The position numbers were made by a program, and so were the translations under genes. From positions 1-12,935 of the forward strand of contig DATHDP010000016.1 of the NCBI GenBank assembly GCA_035318985.1: a DNA stretch of 12,935 nt, given 5' to 3'. The stretch's first letter is position 1; the number at the start of each line of letters is the position of its first letter. Below, piece by piece: positions 6,919-12,935 of this stretch. This DNA is from VBAS01 sp035318985. GTDB lineage: Bacteria > Bacteroidota > Bacteroidia > Chitinophagales > Chitinophagaceae. The notes beneath the pieces were generated by a model. The model was not told the origin of the DNA and did no database searches. It was given only the letters and a program-made list of their open reading frames with translations.

Positions 6919-8474
6919 ATAAAAAAATTAAAGGATTCGTCAAGCACAATCTTTTTTGATAAAGCAAACTCATTTACCCTTTCCACAAAAGAAAAATCTT
7001 TAATGATGCTGGCGATCTTATTAATGTCATCAGCAAAGATGCGATCCTCAGAGGCGAAGCTGACATGCTTACGAACACAACCATGAGCAAACTCTAAAAG
7101 CTCAGAACTTTTTAAGGGAGAACGAAATTCAATTGCCTGGCAGGCGGAAAGTAATTCAATAGCAAGTATAAATTCAAGATTATCTAAAACACGGTTTAGT
7201 TTTCTTCCACTGATGCTTCCCATACTTACATGATCTTCTTGTCCCAACGACGTTGGAATACTATCGGCACTAGCCGGGAAGCACAATGTTTTATTTTCTG
7301 TTACGAGTGCAGCAGTTGTGTATTGAGGTATCATGAATCCACTGTTCAATCCAACATCTTTCATTAACAACATTGGCAACCCCCATTTACCTTCTAATAA
7401 TAAATAACAACGACGATCGGAAATATTTCCTAATTCAGATGCAGCAAAACATGCGTAATCCAATGGCAATGCTAATGGCTGCCCGTGAAAATTACCACCG
7501 CTGATTGTATCATCTGCGCCAAGAATAATTGGATTATCTGTAACGGCATTCAATTCTATCTCGGTTAATTCTTTTAAATGAAGCCATGCATTGCGGCTTG
7601 CACCATGTACCTGTGGCATACAACGCAAACTGTAAGGATCCTGCACACGGCCACAGTCAACATGACTTTGCATGATCGCAGAATCTTTTAGCAACAATCT
7701 TAATCGTTGTGCGACTAATTTGTTTCCTTGAAAAGGTCGCAGATCATGTAGTCGTTCATCAAAAGGTGCTTTGGTGCCAGTCAATGCTTCCAAACTCATT
7801 GCACCAATAATATCTGCAGCTTCCAAACAATTATGCATCCGCTGCACTGCTTTTAAGGCAAACGATAATATGAATTGAGTACCATTAATAAGTGCCAATC
7901 CTTCTTTAGGTCCAAGTGAAATAGACCCGATCTTTTCTTTTTGAAAAATTTCGGCAGTATTTTTTCTTTCTCCTTTATAATAACATTCACCCAAACCGAT
8001 CAATGGTAAAAATAAATGAGACAAAGGAGCCAGGTCGCCGCTTGCACCAACACTACCCTTTTCAGGCACTACCGGTATCACTTCGTTTTCTATATGCCAT
8101 ATTATTCTTTCAATAGTTGATAACTGTATACCACTGTATCCTTGCGCCAGTGCATGCACCTTTGTTATCAGCATTAGCTTCGCGACCTCAACAGGAATCG
8201 GGTCACCAACACCTACACTATGGCTTTGCAAAATTTTATATTGAAGTGTTGCGGTATCTTCTTCTGAAATTTTTGTATTTGCTAAAATGCCGAACCCGGT
8301 ATTGATCCCATAAACTGTTTTATTATTTTCTATTATCTGTTTAACATGACCGTGAGATTCATGTATTTTTTTTGACGCCTGGGTATTAATTACGCCTTTA
8401 AGTTTTCCATTTGCAAGTGCAATTGCATTTCCGATAGTCAGTGTATCAATTCCGTAATTAAAATTTTGAGACAT
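6915..8474 (-). CDS. hutH: Histidine ammonia-lyase
   Basis: The first enzyme of histidine degradation: it removes ammonia from L-histidine to give trans-urocanate, the substrate of the nearby hutU product. Counting from the ATG at 8472-8474 the protein has 519 residues, near the family's usual length. The Ala-Ser-Gly triplet that forms the MIO electrophile is in GSVGASGDLAPLSH (A144-S145-G146). YGINTGFG (55-62) supplies the conserved catalytic Tyr, and TDNPI and GNFHGQPLALPLDY are the later conserved blocks. A frame with a TTG start three codons upstream (8481-8483) exists; I prefer the ATG because TTG starts are rare and nothing upstream supports it. The gene belongs to the aromatic amino acid lyase family; the surrounding hutU favours histidine over phenylalanine or tyrosine as substrate. 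Its stop codon lies in repeat copy C. Confidence 0.97.
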   Translation of the reverse strand: MSQNFNYGIDTLTIGNAIALANGKLKGVINTQASKKIHESHGHVKQIIENNKTVYGINTGFGILANTKISEEDTATLQYKILQSHSVGVGDPIPVEVAKLMLITKVHALAQGYSGIQLSTIERIIWHIENEVIPVVPEKGSVGASGDLAPLSHLFLPLIGLGECYYKGERKNTAEIFQKEKIGSISLGPKEGLALINGTQFILSFALKAVQRMHNCLEAADIIGAMSLEALTGTKAPFDERLHDLRPFQGNKLVAQRLRLLLKDSAIMQSHVDCGRVQDPYSLRCMPQVHGASRNAWLHLKELTEIELNAVTDNPIILGADDTISGGNFHGQPLALPLDYACFAASELGNISDRRCYLLLEGKWGLPMLLMKDVGLNSGFMIPQYTTAALVTENKTLCFPASADSIPTSLGQEDHVSMGSISGRKLNRVLDNLEFILAIELLSACQAIEFRSPLKSSELLEFAHGCVRKHVSFASEDRIFADDINKIASIIKDFSFVERVNEFALSKKIVLDESFNFFI

Positions 8475-8512
8475 AGCAGGCAAAACTAAGAGTTTAAAAG
8501 ATAAATGAAGCT

Positions 8513-8520
8513 CAAAAATA
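8513..8520 (-). promoter_or_regulatory. Candidate -7 box for hutH
   Basis: On the minus strand TATTTTTG matches TAnnTTTG, 38 bases before the hutH ATG. I see no TTTG at a suitable -33 distance. The rest of the 224-base divergent spacer (8475-8698) holds no gene, and I find no full promoter for the peptidase gene; TATCTTTTG at 8606-8614 is only an approximate -7 box. Confidence 0.25.
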
Positions 8521-8698
8521 ATGGTTGTAGTTAATGATTATTTAACTTGCTATACCTCGAAAGTGGTATTGGTAAAATGTTTTACGAATTTGAAATTTGA
8601 GGAGATATCTTTTGGCAGATCCTTTCCCTTTCAGATCACAAGAAATTTAATGCACCCCGTGATCTTAGCACCGATCAACTTTTAATAAATTATTTATC

Positions 8699-10213
8699 AT
8701 GAAAAATTTAAAAGCCAAAGTTGAAAAAAAACCAAAACTAGGAGTTCCGCATCGTATATATGATGTGGAATCAAAGACTAAAAAAGGAGCCCCTAAAAGT
8801 ATAGCGCAAAATGTTTTAAAAAAAATCGCCCCCGATCTTAAGATCAATGCAGATCTGTCACAACTAAAATTTCATGAGACAAAAGAAAGTATTCTTGGTA
8901 AACATGTGTTATTTCAACAACAAGAACAAGGTAAACCAATTTCAGGTGCATGGATAAGAGTAGATATTGATAATAACGGGCAAGTCTACAATATTCAGAA
9001 TGACCTGGTGCCAGCATCAGTTCTGGACAAAGCAGGGAAGATGAAAGCCAAAAAGAGTAAAGCAGTTCAAAAGCAGTTAACCGTTGATGAAGCAAAAAAA
9101 ATTGCTCTTGCTGCATCAAAGGTCACAGGTAAAGTTGAAGGAGAAGTTACCGATACAGAGCTAACATGGTATACATATAATGAAGTACCGACCCTCTCAT
9201 GGAAGATTGTTGTATCAGTAAAAAAACCTGTTGCAGAATGGAAATTCTATATTGATGCTTTAACCAAAGAGATCCTCAAAAAAATAAACCTGCTTAAAAG
9301 CGCCAATGGTACAGGAAGAGTATTTGATCCTAATCCTGTTGTCAGGCTAAACGGCGTAAAACTCAAAGAGGATTCTAAAATTCCTGATGACGCTTATTTA
9401 GAAGTCGAATTGAAAGGTCTTGGTAAGAGCGGCAAACTCGACGGCCCTTTCGTAACAACAAAAAAAACTGCACAGCGAATTACACGTAAAAACCTGAAGT
9501 TTCTTTTTAATAACAAAGACAGGGCTTTTAAAGAAGTTATGGTGTATTATCATATTGATAAAATGCAACGCTACATACAGGAACTTGGATTTAATAATGT
9601 AGTTAACAACCCTATCCCTGTAGATATTGATGGTGAAAAAGATGATAATTCATTTTATATCCCATCAACCAAATCTTTATTATTCGGCACAGGGGGTGTT
9701 GATGATGCTGAAGACGGTGAAGTTATTATACATGAATATGGACATGCTATACAAGATAATATAGTGCCGGGTTTTGGCCCGGAAGGTGAGGCCCGTGCTA
9801 TGGGTGAAGGATTTGGTGATTACCTGGCAGCAAGTTTTTTTGCCAATAATAAACCCGCCCTTTTCAGACCAACATTTGCCAGCTGGGATGCTCATTTTAC
9901 TGGTAGTGGAACACCAAGATCTTTGAGAAGACTTGATAGTAAGAAAAAATATCCAAAAGATATGCAGGATGAAGAACATGAAGATGGAGAGATCTGGTCA
10001 TCATGCCTTTGGCAAATCCGAACGGCTCTTGGCGGAAAACAAACAGATAAACTTGTTATTGCTCATCATTTTTTACTTACACCTAAAGCAACATTTAAAG
10101 ATGCTGCAAATGCGTTAATAGCCACAGATAAAAACCTTAATAAAGGTGCAAATGAAAAGATGATCCGCGATGTTTTTGTACAAAGAGGTATTCTGCCAAA
10201 GAATAAAAAATAA
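8699..10213 (+). CDS. Leaderless thermolysin/fungalysin-like (M4/M36-type) zinc metallopeptidase
   Basis: A protein of 504 residues. The zinc-binding and catalytic motif is IIHEYGHAIQ with H345, E346 and H349; the third ligand is E370 in AMGEGFGDYLA, the gluzincin arrangement closest to fungalysin (GEGWSDF). H427 in EEHEDGEIWSSCLW fits the 'H-x2-G-E-[IV]-W' block of M36 peptidases and may stabilise the transition state. The N-terminal half resembles thermolysin-type propeptides: an FTP-like segment (about 65-105, HVLFQQQEQGKPISG) and a PepSY-like segment (about 125-195, LTVDEAKKIA to DALTKEILKK). Despite this, the N-terminus MKNLKAKVEKKPKLGVP is lysine-rich and has no hydrophobic signal segment. 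The protein may therefore be exported by a non-Sec route, released by lysis, or act inside the cell, as with protealysin-type peptidases that lack a signal peptide. It is followed 49 bases later by a nuclease gene with the same feature. No C-terminal sorting domain is seen. Confidence 0.87.
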   Translation: MKNLKAKVEKKPKLGVPHRIYDVESKTKKGAPKSIAQNVLKKIAPDLKINADLSQLKFHETKESILGKHVLFQQQEQGKPISGAWIRVDIDNNGQVYNIQNDLVPASVLDKAGKMKAKKSKAVQKQLTVDEAKKIALAASKVTGKVEGEVTDTELTWYTYNEVPTLSWKIVVSVKKPVAEWKFYIDALTKEILKKINLLKSANGTGRVFDPNPVVRLNGVKLKEDSKIPDDAYLEVELKGLGKSGKLDGPFVTTKKTAQRITRKNLKFLFNNKDRAFKEVMVYYHIDKMQRYIQELGFNNVVNNPIPVDIDGEKDDNSFYIPSTKSLLFGTGGVDDAEDGEVIIHEYGHAIQDNIVPGFGPEGEARAMGEGFGDYLAASFFANNKPALFRPTFASWDAHFTGSGTPRSLRRLDSKKKYPKDMQDEEHEDGEIWSSCLWQIRTALGGKQTDKLVIAHHFLLTPKATFKDAANALIATDKNLNKGANEKMIRDVFVQRGILPKNKK

Positions 10214-10262
10214 ATTTTTAAACATCTTTGAAACCAGATCATTAAACTACTAAAGAAATAAT

Positions 10263-11237
10263 ATGGCAAAGAAAAAACCCGGTAATGACGGTGGTTATAA
10301 TCCAATTTTCCTTGGTCAAAATTTCAGAATTAAGTTCCCGGAATTAAATGAAGATCAAAAAAAAGATCTTTTGAAATTCGAGAGCAATAAATTCAGACTT
10401 GATTACATTCATTACACATCAGTAATGAGTAAAAGCCGGCGAATTGCATTTTTTACTGCAGTAAATATAGATGGTGATACATGGCAGGATAATTCTAGAA
10501 AAGGCGCATGGAGCGAAGATCCTCGTATAGCTGTGACCGAACAACTAGGTCGCAAATTATACAGTGCTAAAAGGAGTGACTTTGATAAAGGACATCTTGT
10601 ACGTCGTGAAGATCCTGAATGGGGTGATAAAAACTTAAGCATAAAAGCCGGAGAAAATACTTTTTGGTTTCCTAATGCTGCTCCTCAGCATGAAAAATTA
10701 AACAGGAAAATTTGGGCAGAACTTGAATCCAATGTACTTCATCTTGGCGCTGATGAGCAAAACCTTAAAGTGAATGTTTTTACAGGACCCGTATTAGCTA
10801 AAACCGACGGAGTGTTTGTTACGAAAGTAGAGGACAAAGAAATACAGATACCGAATCTTTTCTGGAAAGTAATAGTATGGACAAAAAGTAATGGGAAGGC
10901 CCATGCTGTTGGTTTCATAATGAGCCAGGAAAAATTTTTAATTGATGCAGGTATAATAAAAAAGCCACTAGTTATCAATAAGAAAAAACTCGGTAAGCTT
11001 GGTGATGAAGATATTTTTGAACATCTTGAATTTAAAGATGGAAAAACATACCAGGTAAAGATTGATGAAATTGAAAAATTAACAGGGCTAAAATTTGATT
11101 GGCCAGGTGTAGTTCGTCCATTTAAAAAACCAGCACCGAAAGTTATTATTGGTACCACAATACCATCTCCTGCAAAAAAAAAAGTGAAAGAGCCTGGCAT
11201 GAAAAGAAATATGAGGCTAAGTGGATTGACGTTATAA
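10263..11237 (+). CDS. Leaderless DNA/RNA non-specific endonuclease (NUC1 family)
   Basis: A protein of 324 residues with the beta-beta-alpha-metal nuclease core of the Serratia nuclease/NUC1 family. The catalytic motif, usually DRGH, is DFDKGHLVRREDPEWG, with the general base H111 and Lys109 in place of the motif arginine. The metal-ligand region is FPNAAPQHEKLNRKIWAELE, where N147 and E155 match the metal-binding Asn and the conserved Glu of the family; N138 precedes the APQ block. The following FTGPVL and NLFWKVIVW strands are typical of the family's second half. The protein would cut DNA and RNA with a divalent metal. There is no signal peptide (MAKKKPGNDGGYNP), unlike most secreted NUC1 enzymes. 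The C-terminus beyond about 285 is a proline- and lysine-rich tail (PSPAKKKVKEPGMKR). It lies 49 bases after the metallopeptidase and is probably co-transcribed. No adjacent small gene looks like a nuclease inhibitor. It ends before a shared bidirectional terminator. Confidence 0.92.
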   Translation: MAKKKPGNDGGYNPIFLGQNFRIKFPELNEDQKKDLLKFESNKFRLDYIHYTSVMSKSRRIAFFTAVNIDGDTWQDNSRKGAWSEDPRIAVTEQLGRKLYSAKRSDFDKGHLVRREDPEWGDKNLSIKAGENTFWFPNAAPQHEKLNRKIWAELESNVLHLGADEQNLKVNVFTGPVLAKTDGVFVTKVEDKEIQIPNLFWKVIVWTKSNGKAHAVGFIMSQEKFLIDAGIIKKPLVINKKKLGKLGDEDIFEHLEFKDGKTYQVKIDEIEKLTGLKFDWPGVVRPFKKPAPKVIIGTTIPSPAKKKVKEPGMKRNMRLSGLTL

Positions 11238-11259
11238 ATTTGGTTGGACAACCGCAAGC

Positions 11260-11294
11260 AAAAAAGCCCCGTAAAAATTTACAGGGCTTTTTTT
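11260..11294. terminator. Bidirectional intrinsic terminator between the nuclease gene and tRNA-Arg
   Basis: The stem is AAAAAAGCCC (11260-11269) with GGGCTTTTTT (11284-11293), extended after a C/A mismatch by GTAAA and TTTAC. The plus strand ends in seven T and the minus strand in six T, so it can stop both the nuclease transcript and the tRNA transcript, which ends only a few bases away at 11302. Confidence 0.9.
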
Positions 11295-11301
11295 ATAACT
11301 G

Positions 11302-11375
11302 TGATCCGGATTGGATTCAAACCAATGACCTATTGCTTAGAAGGCAATTGCTCTATTCAACTGAGCTACCGGACC
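11302..11375 (-). tRNA. tRNA-Arg (anticodon TCT)
   Basis: On the minus strand the 74 bases fold as a complete cloverleaf: acceptor stem GGTCCGG with CCGGATC (one G-U pair), D arm GCTC/GAGC, anticodon stem ATTGC/GCAAT with loop CTTCTAA, and T arm ATTGG/CCAAT with the loop TTTGAAT. The anticodon TCT reads AGA (and probably AGG) arginine codons. The discriminator base is A and the CCA end is not encoded. It converges with the nuclease gene and shares its terminator. Confidence 0.96.
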
Positions 11376-11432
11376 AATAAATAACAAATAAGAACTTCGA
11401 TTAACCAGCGGGTCATTTTTTTAGAATGGCGG

Positions 11433-11464
11433 CAAAAATAAGTTTTTTATGTTTGTGCCCCAAA
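11433..11464 (-). promoter_or_regulatory. Bacteroidota-type promoter for tRNA-Arg
   Basis: On the minus strand TTTG (11461-11464) is followed after exactly 20 bases by TATTTTTG plus C (11433-11440), matching the TTTG and TAnnTTTG(C) consensus of the primary Bacteroidota sigma factor at normal spacing. Initiation a few bases downstream would give a leader of about 50 bases before the tRNA. This is the clearest promoter in the window and overlaps the ung promoter region. Confidence 0.7.
11448..11455 (+). promoter_or_regulatory. Candidate -7 box for ung
   Basis: TATGTTTG is a full match to TAnnTTTG. It contains an in-frame upstream ATG (11449-11451) and lies 20 bases before the preferred ung start at 11476. 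The -33 region shows only a weak ATGG. The box supports the shorter ung start. Confidence 0.4.
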
Positions 11465-11475
11465 GCAAATCACTA

Positions 11476-12147
11476 ATGGATGTAAAAATAGAGCCACATT
11501 GGAAGGAAATTCTTAAATCAGAATTCGATAAACCCTATTTTCAGCAGATCGCCCTGCATTTAAAAACAGAAAAATCTCAAAACAAGACCATTTACCCTCC
11601 CGGCTCACAAATTTTTAATGCGTTTGACAAAACACCCATCGATAAAGTAAAAGTGGTGATATTAGGACAAGACCCTTATCACGGACCTGGACAGGCTCAT
11701 GGTCTATGTTTTTCAGTACAAAATGGCGTATCGCCACCACCATCGCTTATAAATATTTTTAAAGAATTACATGAGGATGTTGGAGCGCCAATTCCAAATC
11801 ATGGCAATCTTACACATTGGGCGGAGCAAGGGGTGTTTTTATTAAATGCATCACTTACTGTTCGTGCAGGCGAACCAATGAGTCATTCAAAAATTGGTTG
11901 GGCTGAATTCACCGATACCGTGATCAAAAAAATTTCTGAAGAAAAAAAACATGTCGTGTTTTTATTATGGGGAAAATTTGCACAGGAGAAAAGAGTTTTA
12001 ATTGATGAAACCAAACATTTAATTCTTAGAGCAGCACATCCTTCGCCTCTTTCTGCGCATGCCGGTTTTTTTGGCTGTAAACATTTTTCAAAAGCAAATG
12101 AATGGCTTATTAAAAACGGCATTGATCCGATTGACTGGAGACTGTGA
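11476..12147 (+). CDS. ung: Uracil-DNA glycosylase, family 1
   Basis: A base-excision repair enzyme that removes uracil from DNA. From the ATG at 11476 it has 223 residues, normal for the family. The water-activating loop GQDPYHG (64-70, with catalytic D66), the proline-rich PPPS (87-90), LLNASLTVR (122-130) and the minor-groove loop HPSPLSA (188-194, with H188) are all intact. A start nine codons upstream (11449) is possible, but the added MFVPQSKSL is unlike the usual N-terminus; MDVKIEPHWKE matches the typical beginning, and the region 11448-11464 seems to be occupied by promoter boxes. It is divergent from tRNA-Arg. Confidence 0.96.
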   Translation: MDVKIEPHWKEILKSEFDKPYFQQIALHLKTEKSQNKTIYPPGSQIFNAFDKTPIDKVKVVILGQDPYHGPGQAHGLCFSVQNGVSPPPSLINIFKELHEDVGAPIPNHGNLTHWAEQGVFLLNASLTVRAGEPMSHSKIGWAEFTDTVIKKISEEKKHVVFLLWGKFAQEKRVLIDETKHLILRAAHPSPLSAHAGFFGCKHFSKANEWLIKNGIDPIDWRL

Positions 12148-12148
12148 A

Positions 12149-12232
12149 CTGGATACTGGATTCCAGGCTCTGGATACCAGATATCTCGCTTATTATTCAG
12201 CATCCAGTATCCAACATCCGGCATCCAGAATC
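12149..12232. repeat. Heptamer-based hairpin repeat (CTGGATA / CATCCAG)
   Basis: The spacer between ung and the acetyltransferase gene holds a left arm of CTGGATA-like heptamers (12149-12180: CTGGATACTGGATTCC, then CTGGATACC) and a right arm of the complementary CATCCAG-like heptamers (12201-12229: CATCCAGTATCCAACATCC, then GGCATCCAG). The arms can pair into a long imperfect hairpin with a loop around 12183-12200. Short tandem, palindromic elements of this kind occur between genes in many Bacteroidota. The remaining spacer to 12264 shows nothing further. Confidence 0.82.
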
Positions 12233-12264
12233 AAGTAACTAGTATCTATGCTACATTTGCCCAC

Positions 12265-12867
12265 ATGATAATCTCACAGAATTTAAAATTAGAAACAGAT
12301 ACAGTAATACTTCGTCCAATGCAGAACGAAGACATTTCATCTTTTGCACGACTAACGAATGATGCATCGGTATGGAGGTATTTTACTTTTTTATTAAATA
12401 ATTCTGCCGAATTACAACGATGGGTGGAAGTTGCATTGAAAGAAAGAGAAGAAGGAAAAAGAATTCCATTTACCATTATTGAAAAAGCAACAGGAGAAAT
12501 TTGCGGTAGTACAAGCCTTGGCAGCATTTCTTATTATGATAAAAGAATTGAGATCGGTTGGAGCTGGCTGGCGAAACATTACCAGGGCACTGGTATAAAT
12601 TTTCATGCAAAATTTTCCATGCTTAGTTATGCATTTGATGTGCTTGATTGGGAAAGAGTGGAAATAAAAACCGATAACCTGAATGAAAGGGCCAAACAAG
12701 GTTTAAGAAAGATCGGCGCTAAAGAAGAAGGTGTGTTACGCAGTCATATGCAAATGCCACTGGACAGAAGAAGAGATTCTGTTTTTTTCAGCATATTAAA
12801 AGATGAATGGCCGAAGATCAAACACTCAATTTTTAAAGAAATAACTTCTTTCCAATATTCAGAATGA
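12265..12867 (+). CDS. GNAT family N-acetyltransferase (RimJ/RimL-like)
   Basis: A cytoplasmic protein of 200 residues of the GNAT fold. It opens with the typical VILRPMQNEDISSFARLTND (14-33). The beta-4 strand and acetyl-CoA loop are IEIGWSWLAKHYQGTGIN, with Q107-GTG110 matching the Q/R-x-x-G-x-G/A pattern. The later block RVEIKTDNLNERAKQGLRKIGA and GVLR are standard for the RimJ/RimL-type subgroup that acetylates N-termini of proteins or small amines; the acceptor here is unknown. The start is the ATG at 12265, shortly after the heptamer repeat. Its stop codon overlaps the start of the next gene (ATGA), so the two are likely translationally coupled. Confidence 0.92.
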   Translation: MIISQNLKLETDTVILRPMQNEDISSFARLTNDASVWRYFTFLLNNSAELQRWVEVALKEREEGKRIPFTIIEKATGEICGSTSLGSISYYDKRIEIGWSWLAKHYQGTGINFHAKFSMLSYAFDVLDWERVEIKTDNLNERAKQGLRKIGAKEEGVLRSHMQMPLDRRRDSVFFSILKDEWPKIKHSIFKEITSFQYSE

Positions 12868-12935
12868 GAACTATAAAAGAAATACTCGGTCGTGTATTTG
12901 CCTTATGGGCACTCATCACTTTTCTCGTTACATTT
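12864..12935 (+). CDS. N-terminal fragment of a membrane-anchored protein, possibly a PlsC-like acyltransferase
   Basis: The frame opens at the ATG 12864-12866, overlapping the acetyltransferase stop by four bases, and runs 24 codons to the window edge. The peptide begins MRTIKEILGRVFALWALITF: a short basic stretch and then a hydrophobic helix, so a membrane anchor is likely. The combination resembles the N-terminus of Bacteroidota 1-acyl-glycerol-3-phosphate acyltransferases (PlsC) as I remember them, but the catalytic HxxxxD motif lies outside the window, so this assignment is tentative. Confidence 0.6.
   Translation, partial: MRTIKEILGRVFALWALITFLVTF

Noticed and set aside
8481..8483. TTG start for hutH
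   Set aside because: An ATG three codons downstream gives a more usual N-terminus; no ribosome-binding signal favours TTG.
8572..8585. Inverted repeat GTAAAA-TG-TTTTAC upstream of the peptidase gene as a possible operator
   Set aside because: Six-base AT-rich arms are expected by chance in this composition, and no clear promoter lies next to it.
8634..8664. GATCAC ... GTGATC pair upstream of the peptidase gene
   Set aside because: Only six bases with a 19-base loop and no T-run; too weak for an operator or terminator call.
10739..11257. Minus-strand open frame of 172 codons opposite the nuclease gene
   Set aside because: It lies wholly antisense to a well-supported gene; the low-complexity, hydrophobic product is typical of a shadow of AT-rich lysine-rich coding sequence.
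11302..11320. Attachment-site duplication of the tRNA-Arg 3' end
   Set aside because: I looked for a second copy of the tRNA end in the window; the only short match (CCGGATC near 2780 in the esterase gene) is within conserved coding sequence and too short.
12149..12232. CRISPR-like array
   Set aside because: The repeated units are seven bases, contiguous and inverted between arms, without spacers or cas genes.

Overview
The window looks like a chromosomal segment of a Bacteroidota bacterium, most likely a member of the Chitinophagaceae. The reasons are AT-rich sequence with ordinary house-keeping genes, start codons that mostly lack Shine-Dalgarno sequences, promoter boxes of the Bacteroidota type (TTTG and TAnnTTTG, clearest before the tRNA-Arg), Tat-type leaders on sugar oxidoreductase and isomerase proteins, and two kinds of short palindromic intergenic repeat that I associate with this group. 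The family-level placement is inference.

Left part (1-6016, all minus strand): a 5'-partial-to-window sugar phosphate isomerase/epimerase-like protein with a twin-arginine leader; a Gfo/Idh/MocA oxidoreductase, also with a twin-arginine leader; an exported alpha/beta-hydrolase esterase followed by a strong intrinsic terminator; a DinB-like metalloprotein; and urocanate hydratase (hutU). hutU, the DinB-like gene and the esterase follow one another with gaps of 39 and 80 bases and may be co-transcribed.

Middle part (6029-8474): purine nucleoside phosphorylase (deoD, plus strand) sits between hutU and histidine ammonia-lyase (hutH), both on the minus strand. HutH and HutU catalyse the first two steps of histidine degradation; hutI and the later steps are not in the window. 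deoD is bracketed by two copies of a TTAACCGC...GCGGTTAA palindromic repeat. The downstream copy fills the whole space between the convergent deoD and hutH genes and contributes both TAA stop codons.

Right part (8699-12935): two plus-strand genes 49 bases apart encode a thermolysin/fungalysin-like zinc metallopeptidase with propeptide-type domains and a NUC1-type DNA/RNA endonuclease. Neither has a signal peptide. This leaderless protease plus nuclease pair is the most unusual content of the window and could be an effector or toxin module. It ends at a bidirectional terminator shared with a convergent tRNA-Arg(TCT). Then follow uracil-DNA glycosylase (ung), whose promoter region overlaps that of the tRNA, a heptamer-based hairpin repeat, a GNAT acetyltransferase, and the first 24 codons of a membrane-anchored protein that overlaps the acetyltransferase stop codon.
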